A stretch of 64,000 nucleotides of DNA, from NCBI GenBank assembly GCA_037074765.1, contig JBAMDO010000575.1, forward strand, positions 372,001 to 436,000, in the 5' to 3' direction. This DNA is from Mansonella perstans (lineage: Eukaryota > Nematoda > Chromadorea > Rhabditida > Onchocercidae). The translations under genes and the position numbers were made by a program. The notes beneath the pieces are model-generated. The model saw only the letters and a list, made by a program, of their open reading frames with translations, ran no database searches and had not been told where the DNA came from. This document shows positions 1 through 12,382 of the stretch, in pieces. Each line of letters begins with the position of its first letter. Within the stretch, counting starts at the first letter, position 1.

Positions 1-3000
1 GTAATTGATTATTGTGATAGCGACGGTACGTTTTGCTAGAATCAACATTTTGGCAACCGGACGACAACCCTTTATCGTACCGATAATACTTCTACCATTT
101 TCATTTATCCGTTAACCCATTTCTTCGCATTAGTATCAACAACTGTCACTCATCACCATCAAAACTTACCCATATAACCATACACATTTACTGATCACAT
201 TTTCTGATTACTGATATTACTACTATTATTCTTACTACTACTACTGTCCGAGTTAATTAGTGATCTCTGACGAAATTTTGAAATTTTGAAATAAAGGTTA
301 GCAGATCATTCAGGAAGTATGATAGAAATGTAGAAGAATAGAACATTTTTGCTTTGATAAATACAGAATCATAGAACATCGTTATTATTTTATCGTTCTT
401 CATTATTGACTATAATGTTAAACTATTTTGATGCGAGAAATATTACAGATTATGTATCACTGTGGTAATACCAATAACATTCGATATAGTGATAGTAATT
501 ATGGTATTTCTTAAAGTTATTGTATTATCAACCGAAATTTCTGAAATTTGAGACTTTTCAGCACTTCAAATATTTTATATTACGGATAATACGCTTAAAT
601 TATGGTCATTTCTATTTTAATTATCAAAGGTCAATGGTTTTTTGTAATTATTTATGATTATTTGTCACTGACAAAGCATCAGAAAAAATCGTTGCTAAAT
701 TTTTCAACTTAATTTCTATAAATTGTTCAACAAACTTCCTAGTCAAGTTGTACATATTTTTCTTTTTTTAAATGAGTTTAATAGTAGTTAAATTGATTCG
801 TTCTTCTGGTGAATTCCGAGATAAAGTTGGAGTGAGTAGGAAATACAGATCCTTGATAGCGATCAATATCTTTGGTAGAATAAATTTACCGTATCATTTA
901 ATTTTTTGCTGGTAATTCGCATAGCGAGGTCAAATGAAATTTTATCGATGAGATGGTAGAAGAACATGAATGAGAATGAATATTTCAGAAAAAATAAAAA
1001 AGAAGCTTTGCTAGAGAGATAGATCGATGAATGGATAAATGATCTATTATTTTGAATTATTTCAGGTAAGCTTTTTCATTCCTAGAACAAGAATATTCCT
1101 GAAAGGTCATATGATAGCTAAAATATAAATGTTGCTTTTTAAAGTTCTATTTTAGATCAATTCAAGATTTATTTAAATGATCATGAGCAGCATTTTCTTT
1201 ATAGTTTCAGTTATTCAGTCAAAATCCATGGAATGTGATAGTAAATGATAATTAAGGAAGCTCAGCCCTTGAAGAATGAAACTGATAATCATGTTTCTTA
1301 GGTATTATTTGTATTAAAAGTTAAATATGTGATTTATTCTGGAAAAATCGCAAACTGTGGCATCTCGTTTATGTAACAGAGGTCAAAAAATCAAACAATT
1401 TGAGAATGATTGAAGAAAAATTTACAGGAAAAATATAAAATTTAAAAAAAAAAAAATGCGCTTTGTAGATGATTAAAAAGAACGCACTGGATAACGGTTA
1501 CCGGATGTAGGAATCTTCCAACAAGAGAAGTTTTGGCGGGACATGCACTGGTATGAAATGACATAATGACCCAATCATTCATTAAGTATTAGTAACCGTA
1601 GCATAGTTCACAATTAATATACGCCGTTTTCGCAAGAAAAAAAATTTGCTATAATCTTGTTATAATCTAAAATTATTATATATTCTATTGAGCTAGTTTT
1701 TAGAAAGTTCAAAAGTGTGCTTCCTCGTAAGAATGATAACTGCAACTTGACGCATTGATGATATGACCATATGGTAAAGGTCAAAGGTCGAGGAAATCTG
1801 CCAAATTAGCCAAGTTGATGTTGTAAATCAAACTCTTCGAAGTGTTTATGGGTGTTTTATTTGTTGGTGACCGGGTTAAGATGATGAATCCTGAGAATAA
1901 AATTATAACTGACCAAAATATTTGTTTTTCTTTGTTAAATGATAATCAATAAAAACATATTTGTTTAATTTAAATTTAATTTGCTGATTTAATAACTGAA
2001 GCGTTTCATTGCTAGAAATTTTATTTCATCTCATTTCATGACTATTATATTCATTTTTTGATTGAAATTTAATTCTTTCTTTAATACATTCATATTAATT
2101 CATGTTTAACTGATGGTCGTTTTGTGAGAGAATCGAATATTTGTCATTTCGACAATTTATCGATGATAGGCGTAATTTTGGAGTATGCATTAATCTCTTT
2201 GAACTATTTTCCAACATGTTGAAATTTGAAATAAAATGATTTGTATAGCTATTTAAATAAATTCAAAATATTCTGGATTTATCACTTGACAAATAATTTA
2301 GGGAAATTCGATTTAAAAAATTTGCAATTATATTTGAAAATTTTAATTTAAATTAATTTCTCTTATGAAATTCATACATTATCTGAAAGTACTGGAAATT
2401 TGTTTCTTTTTTCCTGTTTTTGTGTTTGCTAAATTTTCATTTACTGGATATTATTCACAACATCCATCATTTTAATCATTCACTTAGAAGGATTTGCATT
2501 CTGAGTTTCATTCATCATTACAGATGTACAATTAATTATTTTATACTAATGTACCGACAAAGAGACCGAGGAGGTATAAATATGAGAAGTTTAGATTTAG
2601 ATCAGAATCTGGGTAAATCCAAATATTCATGAGGATGAAGAATTACTTAACGAAAGGCAAAGATTGAATTGTCACATAGAAAGAAAGGTAAGGGAAAAGT
2701 AAGGAAGTGTTAAATTATTAATTTAAGAGATAATAAAAGTTAGAAGTTGTATACAATGAATCATGAACTTATCAGTTCGATCTTAAGCCTAATTAGCTGA
2801 AGTTTCGATCTTAAGCTGATTAGTTAGCTGAAATCTTATGGTAGCCAATCTTACCAGCTAAAGTAGAAACACGTTGTCATCATAGATAGTAATTTAATTT
2901 AATTTTCATGAAAATTCCATTCACTGTATTCATTTATCCCACCAAATTGTTTTTAATTTATTATTTTAATTGGATGAGTGATAATCTTCTCCATTCACTT

Positions 3001-3389
3001 TTTCAAATTTCATTTTAAATTTCCATACTGATAAATTTTTGCTTTCATAGCATTCTATCGTTAATATTGCAGCAAATTAAAAGAATATATAAGAACTTAT
3101 AACCTGAAAATAATTTGATAATGAATAAAGAAGAAGATACCTTTTGTAATTTTTAAGCAAAAAATTTAATTAAAAATTTTGATTTCATTGTTATTAGAAT
3201 TTATTTGAATAAAAAGGACAGTTATTTAAAATTAATTCAATTTTTGATTTATATTTTAATAAATTAAAATGAAATATTGTAGGCGAACGATAAGAATCAA
3301 GCGGGTTTAACCAATACTAAAAGGAAGTATTTATCAGATTATCCCATATGCGATAAATGATTGTTATCCTTTCTTTGCACTATAAAAAC

Positions 3390-3393
<4 letters not shown>

Positions 3394-3420
<27 letters not shown>
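3394..3420. repeat. (GA)n microsatellite
   Basis: A GA dinucleotide run of about 13 units inside otherwise AT-rich non-coding DNA. It is directly visible. Confidence 0.95.
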
Positions 3421-6400
3421 AAGAGTTATCGAAAGTGGAATGATGAAAAAAGCAGAAAAAATGAAAATGATTTAGACCGAATTCGGAAACATTCTTAATT
3501 AATTGCAATTAGCAGTATAATTTGATGGAATATTATTGAATTAGAAATATTTGTTAATTAAATTAATTCTGAAAGTTATTATAATGTTTTCAAATAAATA
3601 ATTGTTCTATCTAATTAAATGCATAACAAATGAAAAAAAGTAATGAAAATTATTTTTGCATTTCTTTCATTTTGTGAAATTTTGATTTTAAAGCTTTTCA
3701 AGAAAAGAGAACAAATAAAGTACTTGTTATTCAAGCGATTATTTCACACATTGAAATGCAAATGAAACAAATGAATTCTGAGTAGGTAGTATTAATTTAA
3801 GATGTAAATCAGCTGTAAGGACATGTTGCAATATGTAAATTGAATCATTCAAGTAGAGAGGATGAAAATGCTGGAAAAGGTTGAAGATGAATCATGCAGA
3901 TATTTCTAATTATACATAATTGGATTAGAAAGGTCGCTACTGCTTCCCTCAGTATATAATCCTTCCCAGAGGAAATATTTTTGAAGTATACCGCCGCATT
4001 TCCATGATGATTTAATTTTCATTACGAAATAGTGGATTCACTAAGATTGACAAGTTTGATATCGGTGCACCTCTATGATGTATGAGCCTGTGTGTATGTG
4101 TATCATACGATCAAGTAGCGTTTAAGAGCTTAATGTTAAGGTCACTTAGCTAAGCTTTTATCTTTCCAGCTGCAATTTCCATAATCTTATTGTCATTGTA
4201 AATACATTCATGAACCGATCCGGCACTATTTGATAAATAAACAAAGAAAAATTTAATAGCAAAATTTTTCTCCAAGGGAATACCGTAAAGTAAAACATTT
4301 GTGTATTTGCTACAGTTTAGTAATCATTTCGTCAATATTTCAATACTTTCCACCGACTAGATGAGAAGCACAATTGAAATTAAATTAACCAATCAAATAC
4401 CTCTTTTCAAATTACTCTAATTTTTTATGTTGATATTTCAAATAATTATAAAATTTCACCACAAAAAAACTATCAAAAGATATTACTGCAAAATGCAGAA
4501 TTGTTCGCTTAACAAGAACTTTTTCTATCGGTCAATCTGTTCAATCAAATATTTTCATTAATGACAGGTAAATCAGTATAGTAGCATAGCTAATAAGTTT
4601 TTTAAGTTGCTTGACAACATTTTATTTATGTTTTGTTTTGCTTATTTACTTAACAATAGCAGATCTGCGAATGATTTCGTCTTAACTTTTATCTTATCAT
4701 AGTGCTTATTGTTAAGAGAATTTATTTGTTCTTAGCAGCAGTATTGATCTTCAGTGCATTAACAATTTGACAAATTGACGCTTCGTTACTGCTTACTAAT
4801 AAAAGAATTTAATCAATCAATATACATTCCACATTGATTGTCCTAGTGTGTTATACTATTTTTTCTTTTTTTGAAAAAATATAAAATTAAATTCAAATTT
4901 AAAAGCTTTTTTGCTAAGAAACGGAAGAAAAATATTACTTTTAATTTTTTTCTCAATAAATTGAAACTTTTTTGTTTTTTCTGTTTTTTAGCAATAATAA
5001 TTGATGAGATAGCGAATTACGCTAATGGGATGATTTATGATAATAGTTTCAATTCAATACAGCATAACAGAACATAATTCGTAAACATTCTGCTTAATTT
5101 TTTTATCACATGACTTCTTCAAATTAATTCCTCATCGTTTCTTGTTTCGTGAGAATTTCGGAATTCAGTAAGAGAGAAAAGGTAATTAAAATGCCCTTTA
5201 GGTAATTAAAATGAAATGACAGCTGATATCAATCAGCGTATTTTGCATCCTTAACATACAGTATCATTTTTAATAGTCAATATTCTTGAGATAGTATCAT
5301 TACCAAACTTTTCATCTTTTCTTCATATTCACTGCAACTTGATTTCTTTCGTTTTTATTTTTCCTTCTTCAAAATATCATTGAATTTTTCGTTCTAGAAT
5401 TAATCAAATAATTGTAAAAATAAAATGCAGTAGCATAAAAGAAACTTTAAAGATTTAATTTTTAGATATAGCAAGGGATTTCTTCCCACAATTGAAGTAT
5501 TTGACAATGTAAAAGATTTCAAATCTTGAATGAAATTTTTTTAAAAAATTTCCTTCACTGCAAATTTTTTTTGCACTCCATTTCTAATTTATTAACTTCT
5601 GCTAATTACTTCAAAACTGAAGACTTCTTGTCAAATTATTCATGAATTTATCGCCGTTAATTGTTTATGAATCATAACTATCAATTGACACATTTTCGAC
5701 TTGAAATAAGTTATTGCCAAGCGGTAACTTTAATAAATCATCGAGTGATGTATTACCAGTCCTTTTTTTTGGCACCTGAAATTCATCTTTTTCAACTTGG
5801 AATTCGTGCAGCCATTTCATATCTCTTTAACATAAATCACTTTCCCGCATCTTTTGCCATATTCGAGTTATAATTTATTGCTGCATTCGTCTTTCTAAGG
5901 AGAATATACTAACTAATTTGGTGACACTTTTCCAATTTTGATGTCGTTAATGCATCATAAACGATTTTTAAACCAATAATAAGCAGTCACTGAGAATCCT
6001 CGAAAAAAACATTTTTATCAAATTAAAAATAAAATGGAAAAAATTTTGGAACAAATCCAAAGTTTACAAAAATTTGTTGTTTTTGTCATAATTTTTATTA
6101 AAAAAATTAATTAGCAGGTAGACTTGGAAATAATCAGTCTTTACGCCATTCTAACAGTCGGAGAACATTGTCCATAAATATTTTAACATGGCAACTTTTT
6201 TGACTTCATAAAATTAAAAATTTAATTTTAAGATATAGCAAGGGATTTCTCTTCTCGACAATAATTTATTAGATTTCAAGAGAAATGTTTGCTTCTGGAA
6301 TCTTATGAAAGTAAGCAATAGAGAATCAAATCGCATGCAATAATGATTCGAATAATTATTAATCCAGTTAAAAAAAATTATAAATGATCTCAAGATCGTT

Positions 6401-6711
6401 CAGAATTTTTAAGATTTTTGTTTGATCTTTAGATAGGAAGTATTTGATTTGATAGAATGTAACGTAACTTTGTCTCATAATTTTGCTAACTGACAAACGA
6501 TCCATTCAAATGATCCAGTCGAATGGTTACTATTTACATTTAATTAAAATTTATTTTAAATATTGATAATTTGACAAAAACTTTTGCAGTTAATGCATTC
6601 TCTTCATCTTGAAGGGATTTGAGATTTCAGAAAGGGAAGTAACATTTGGTGTCGAGAATGTTGTAGGGAGACATTGTAGGGAGGAAAGAGGAGTAAAAGA
6701 GGCTTCGAATC

Positions 6712-6875
6712 AATGATTTATGAGGCACCAATTGCTACTCCCAAGCGTTTCCTGGCTTCCTCAAAATTCCAGTCTTTCCCAAATTCTGCACAACCGTAGC
6801 TCATCACACTTTCATTTCCTCTCTTTTCATCTCTCTCCGTCTTCTCCTTCATATCTATTTCTCCATTTCATATCT
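6712..6875 (-). other. GC-raised patch with a 45-codon minus-strand ORF
   Basis: Between about 6.6 and 6.9 kb the sequence is clearly less AT-rich than its surroundings. Read on the minus strand it gives a short ATG-started frame that ends in CFG-like acidic and basic residues, with the stretch FGKDWNFEEARKRLGVAIG before a TAA. No family is recognised and no clear splice sites flank it. Much of the upstream part is a purine-rich (GA) tract, which favours chance openness. It could be a stray exon, a small gene or nothing. Confidence 0.15.
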
Positions 6876-8612
6876 TTCTCTTTCTAAATTTCAAATATTA
6901 CAATTTATTTGAAATTTATTTGTTAAAACGACAAGCACATATGTACAATCATGTTTTACAATTTTTCAAATGAACAAAGTGAAATCCATTGAGCTGTTGG
7001 GAAATTGTTGATAAATGTATAATCAAATGAAATGACAGCAATTTCAATTTCATTCACTGACAAAATTCAAAATTGTCAGTTAGATGTTTTGATGAAAGGA
7101 ATCAGAGAATAGAAAAATAAATTTTTTGGAATTTCTTGAAAAATACTACATTTTTTTAAATTTAGTCAGAAGATTTTTAGTCAGAAGTTCTGACTTTATT
7201 GGCGAGAATTCGCTGCAATTTCTAATATTCTTTTAGAACTACAAAAATTAAAACAGAGAATGATTAATTGCAGAGAAATGATCGCTCTTTTCTAGTTTGC
7301 TTCTGAACTCTGACCGTTTTTCTCGAATTCATCTTTGGTTGAAGTCCGAATTTTCGATTTATGCTCTCTTGAAATTGGCAAATGGCATCCATGAATTGCT
7401 GAATTGGTGGCTTATCGACCAGTACGGTCAATTATAATTATTGAAACAAAACAAGCGTTTGATTGTTGATGTTCCTTGATCTTCAAATTTTCAATAGAAG
7501 AAGAAATTAATGGAAATCACTGAAGTGAACAAATGAATCAAAAAAATAAGAAAAAAAAATGGAACTTAAAAAGAATTGATTTTTTCCTTTGAAAAATATT
7601 TTCATTTCATTTCATTCTGCTTTAATTTTTTATTAATTTTTATTAAATTAAATATCTGTAAAGGAAAAAAAAGACGATCATTTTATAAGTACCAAATCAT
7701 TAGCGTTATTCTTTCATTTGATTTAAAGAATTTCAATTCATTAATCTGTCAGCAAAATCACTCAATTTTATTTACCTAAATTTTCTTGCTGAATCAATCG
7801 GGCTTTTTATAATGCAAGACTGCTTTTTTTGTTTGAAAATGATTTTCATTAAAAAAATTATATTTTATTTAGTGCATTCACTTTGTCAACACGGAATAGA
7901 CAAATAAAACAAAATCTGTGAGCATTTTGATAAAATAAAACTGAACAAGATAACATGAGAATACTTAGCAATCTTTTGAAATGGAATAGTTTATCGTAGT
8001 ATAAAATTATTAATGAAACAAAAAAAGACGAATGTCTGAACTATCGAATATCGCAGAACCGAAAAATTTGACTGAAAGATAATCCAATATTTCATAGTTA
8101 TTAGTGATCGTACTTATTTAATTACAATGGAATATGCGAAAAATTACAATAACCAATGAAGCGATTAGTAAGAGCACATAGTTGCCACTATTTTCCCACT
8201 TACAAGCTCAGTTAAGTAAAATTTGATGGTAAATCATGTATTCAAAAGATTGAATTTCAAGTTGAAGTTTTGTTTGCAATTTTTATGTGACAAATTAGTG
8301 GATCCAAATCGATTTTATTTGTGATTAACTTCACACTGACTTATTTTTTCCCACCAATAGAACTCAATTTTAAAATATTGACTCAAAGATTCTTTCCATC
8401 ACAATAATTCATACATTATTGTGATAGAAAATGTCGAATGCAATGAGCATTGAGCATAGCTTATGTTTTAGCTATCACATTTAGAAATTTAAATTTAACT
8501 AAGAATTGATCTCTTCTTGGGAGATTGATTTATTCTTGAAATGAATTAATGAACAGTTTAGTGAGCTATAAAAAGATTGGTCGAAATGTAATGAGAAGGG
8601 AGTATAATTATT

Positions 8613-11600
8613 TTAGAGTGATGTATAAGATGACCTGCTAGCTACTTCATTAATTATCGTTTTTACTGCTGTTACTTTTTCATTTTCATCTTCTTTCTCG
8701 TTCTTCTCCATAATGGTGCAGTCGTTAACACCATTGTTTTCTTCGGTCCGATGACCGATGTTATCATCAGTATGTAAAAAAGCCCTGGGGGCTGCAACAT
8801 CTACACCATTACCAGTCCGTAAATCACTGCTGAAATTCGCTGTAAGAATTGTAGTGGCACAAATGGTAGTAGTTGTTGATGTTGTAGTAATAGTATTAGT
8901 AGTAGCGGTAGTAGTGGTAGTGATAGTTTTGTTTGGTGGAGCAACAGCCAGTCGTTGTTTCTTCTCTTTCATCCGTCTGTTCTGAAACCATATTTTAATT
9001 TGTCGATCGGTGAGCGCTAATAGTTCGGCAAGTTCATTTCGTCGTTGCTTGTTCAGATAGCGATTAGTGCGGAATTCTTTTTCCAATTCTACAACTTGTG
9101 GTGTACTATATGATGTACGACCTGAAATATATGTATGTTTTTTTGATCGATTCGATCGCTTTCGTAAGTTATCATATTAGGATAGCATTGTGATCCGAAA
9201 TATACTCATAGTTATTTTATATTTATCAGATAATCTCTAATATGATAACTCCCTTCTGATTACAGCTACCAATATTAATTAAACGCAACTGTTATTAAAT
9301 AAACAATCCTTTTAACCCTTGTCTGATTTGATCATTGAATTTATCAGTACATGCTCTTCGCCTCGTTATAATTATTAAATGACAGGTGAATGATTAATGC
9401 ATTTTAAAAGATTACAAGACATAGGAATAATTTGTTATGATCTTCAATAAATAATTTAGCAGTTGCTGTAGAAAATCTGCTAACATTATTACGACACTAT
9501 TACTTTTCTTTTTTCCGTCAAAGTTGAAAAATAAGAAAAATTCATTAAATCTTTTACAGTATTTTTCAGTATTTTCATTTTCTATCCATAGAAATGTAGT
9601 TAAATGACATGTTTTATTAAAGTGGCTTTTGATAAGGTGATAACGACGATAATGATGGTAACCAAGAAAGGGTACCACCATTTTAGTTCTGAGGTAGGTA
9701 GTGATGTATTCTGAGTTGCAAAGATAAACTGATTCGAAAAGAAATGAATGAATTGGTTTTATCATTCACTGCATAAATTTCATTTTAATTATTTGATTTG
9801 AAAATTTCTTCTGTACTAAAAGCTAATTAAAAATTTTGGAAAAAAAGAAAAAAATTGTGCATAATTAAAAGAATTGATTGAAATGCGAGTTCTCGCTTTT
9901 TTCCTTCCTTATTATTTTTTTTTTATTTCAATTTTTTTCAGCATTTTACATAAAAAATAAACATTGCATTAAATGCTAAAATTAAAATTAAATCAATTGC
10001 ATCTTGATATTTTTACATTTCTATTGTGGAATTGTTGCATTGCTTTTCTCCTCCCACAAATGTTAAGCTATTTTTTGATTCAATATGAGAAGTGATAATA
10101 TCACTGCTGTTAAAATAACACATCTTTACAAGAATACAAGCATAAAAAATTCCAAGAACATTTCTTTTTTTTTTTTGTAAAATGTAAAAGGATTGCGTCA
10201 AAAGTTAACAAATGAATCAAAAGATGGCGAAAAAAGATGAAAATAAAGTTTACTGATTGATCATTTTCGAAAAAAAAATTGTCCATGAAAATGTCCGTGA
10301 ATACGTCGTTACCTGTTTTCTACAATCACCACTCCCATCCACTTGCTAATGTTTAATTTGTTCATTATCAAACAATTGCGGTAGGAAGGAGTGATTTGCT
10401 CGTTATTACATTATTACCATTAGTTCTTACCATACAGTAATCAGTAGCACTGATAATGTAGAATGCTTGGAGAATTCACAAAGTTAATCCTTCAAATTGG
10501 ACTTCGAAAACAAGGTGATTTGCATTAAATTAGAGATCAAATGCTCAAAGAGATAAGAAAAAAGCAAGAAAAGTGATAAGTTATCAATAAAACGTCCTAT
10601 TTTACATAATGATCGGAATTTTGAAACTTTTTCACTGAAATCTCTGAGTGCTTACGTGAAATAGAATCAATAACAATGATAAAAACGAAGGCCAAAGTTA
10701 ACTTAGTGTTAGTACAATAGTGGAATTACAGCCGAAAAAAATTTAGTCCAAACAAATATTTTTCAAATTATGAACAATGATTTTTGATGCTTTACATTCA
10801 TAGTTGCTAATCAATTCTCAAACAAATTTTCAAGCGGAAGAGACCAAATTGCGCAATACTTTACTATCCTTAATCTATCATCTTCAGTAGGATATATGAT
10901 GAATATTAATGGATTAACTACCTAGATTGTTTGTACAGGCAACAATACTTCATAATCTTACATCCCCTATACATACCTGCACACCTGTACACACACCTGT
11001 AAATTTAACAATTAAAAACAGATTAGTTAGTAGTTTTGATGGTGGTTTTCAATTTTATTTCGCATAACAATGTAAAGTTTTTAATTGATGGAATTAGTTA
11101 TGGAAATATGTTTTTATTAAACAGTTTCCTAATTACTTTTTATTACAACATTTTTCATCCATTTCAAGTATAATTTTATTTTTATTGACTGATAATGAAT
11201 TAATCGGTCATAGGACATTTATTCATTGATTTTGATATTTGAAGCGTTTATAATTACTACCTATGCGGTACTATTTATTACTGGACCGTTTAAATTTACT
11301 CATCAGATTGCAAATGAGTTTGAATTTATTATTAAAAATTGCGTTATCAGTCATTTTCCCTTGCTGACAATTCTACTTGTAGATCTGCTATCATTTCAAA
11401 TTTCTCTGCTTAAGTGATCTAACAAATCTTATTTTAATATTTTCGCTATTGTATCCATATAGAACATCCACTTCACATGATGTATTTAACCTATAGATCA
11501 GCTAATGGGTTAGCTGCTAGATCAATCTACCGCTAGGTCAGTCCCTAGATCAGTCTATCACTACCTAGATCGGCTACCAGATCAATCAATCACTAAATTA

Positions 11601-12382
11601 TATTTCATCCCGCATAACGATCAACTATCTGTACAACTATCCGAAGGGTATACTGTATTATGAAAAAATTTTCCAAATTTCAACTTCCATTTTTAAAAAG
11701 AATATTTAAATGTTTTTTTTCTTCCATTTTTATAAACTGTGTTATTAGTAAAACTATTTGATTTGTTATCAATTATCAGCTAATAGATTTTCTTATAAGT
11801 AGTAAATAACGTTTGAAACAGCTGTCCGGATAAAAACAATACTTGTTACAACTTATCGACGCTACCATAAATTAGAAAAGTTAACAGGTTCGAAATCATA
11901 TGAGTGCTACCTGTTTGTGATGTGATTACGGTATGGGTTGTAGATCCAACGGTTTGCTGGAAGTGACGTGATTGTCGATGGTCCTTTTCACGTTCTAACA
12001 TCCATGCATATTTAGGTTTCTCAACATCGATCAGGTTCCCTTTTCCATAACCATTGCTGTTACAGTTTATAGTGGTAGCGGTAGAGGATGTAGAAGAGCA
12101 ATTATTCAGAATTGTACCATTTGGAAATAAATGAGCATAATCAGAAGTAGATGCAACCGAAGCGCGGTAATGTGGATAGTATATTTGTGTTCGATTTTGA
12201 TAATACTGATTGCTGGTATTAGGTAATTGCTGATAATATTTGCCTGAGTCATACGTACCATAAAATCCAGTGAATGGATAAGTACCGTAAGTATCATACG
12301 AGGAACAACAATTCACGTATGGATAAGAGTAACAAGAAGAAGAAGAAGAAGCAGCGGGCTCGGCATTATAACCATTCTCCAT
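8613..12382 (-). CDS. Hox homeodomain transcription factor, Hox3-like or ceh-13/labial-like (two exons, 326 aa)
   Basis: Exon 1 is 12382-11911 and exon 2 is 9121-8613. The donor reads ACAG/GTAGCA and the acceptor TTTCAG/GTCGT. The phase-1 junction rebuilds [10 protein letters not shown] at the homeodomain start. The N-terminus (1-120) is rich in Tyr, Ser and Asn. Residues 124-128 are KYAWM, a degenerate Pbx/Exd-binding hexapeptide without proline. The homeodomain is 155-214, with WFQNRRMK and DNA-contact residues Gln50 and Asn51. A poly-Thr tract follows, then an acidic tail. By hand alignment the homeodomain matches vertebrate Hox3 at about 39 of 60 positions (including Val14 before ELEKEF) and fly Labial or C. 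elegans CEH-13 at about 33-34. However, the basic-poor arm before GRT, the missing hexapeptide proline and the head-to-head position beside lin-39 favour ceh-13. It is a nuclear regulator of anterior-posterior fate. Hox identity is near certain; the class is not. Unlike lin-39 it has no intron inside the homeobox. Confidence 0.9.
8901..9112 (-). other. Homeobox of the minus-strand Hox gene
   Basis: This approximate span encodes most of the 60-residue homeodomain, apart from the first residues, which lie across the splice junction at 9121/11911. The recognition helix reads [18 protein letters not shown]. Position 50 is Gln and position 51 is Asn, the usual Hox DNA-contact residues. No intron interrupts positions 44/45. 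Confidence 0.9.
9122..11910 (-). other. Intron of the minus-strand Hox gene (2.8 kb)
   Basis: A GT-AG intron in phase 1 separates the hexapeptide exon from the homeobox exon. It contains open frames of up to 117 codons, none with family resemblance, and a degenerate repeat cluster at 11.5 kb. I see no nested gene. Confidence 0.75.
11493..11592. repeat. Degenerate tandem repeat around TAGATCAG
   Basis: About four or five imperfect copies of a unit close to CTAGATCAGTCTATC, spaced 20-28 bp apart, lie inside the Hox intron. The copies vary (TAGGTCAG, TAGATCGG, CAGATCAATC). They could be an old minisatellite or a cluster of binding sites. Only the repetition is directly seen. Confidence 0.6.

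Larger units (their letters stand above)
1..8612. other. Non-coding stretch left of the first Hox gene
   Basis: I see no exon in this stretch that I would defend. Open frames reach only about 70 codons and have AT-driven composition (Phe, Asn, Ile, Lys rich) with no family resemblance. It holds a GA microsatellite near 3.4 kb, a short duplicated block near 2.8 kb (CGATCTTAAGC followed by TTAGCTGAA, twice within 2790-2842) and a locally less AT-rich patch at 6.6-6.9 kb. It lies downstream of the minus-strand Hox gene, so it may include that gene's 3' UTR and cluster regulatory DNA. Confidence 0.6.

Noticed and set aside
8758..8985. 75-codon plus-strand ORF with Val-rich sequence
   Set aside because: It is the antisense of the poly-Thr tract of the Hox gene on the minus strand.
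9690..9712. let-7-like seed TGAGGTAG on the plus strand inside the Hox intron
   Set aside because: The bases after the seed do not match let-7 closely and no complementary arm lies within 80 bp on either side, so no precursor hairpin forms.
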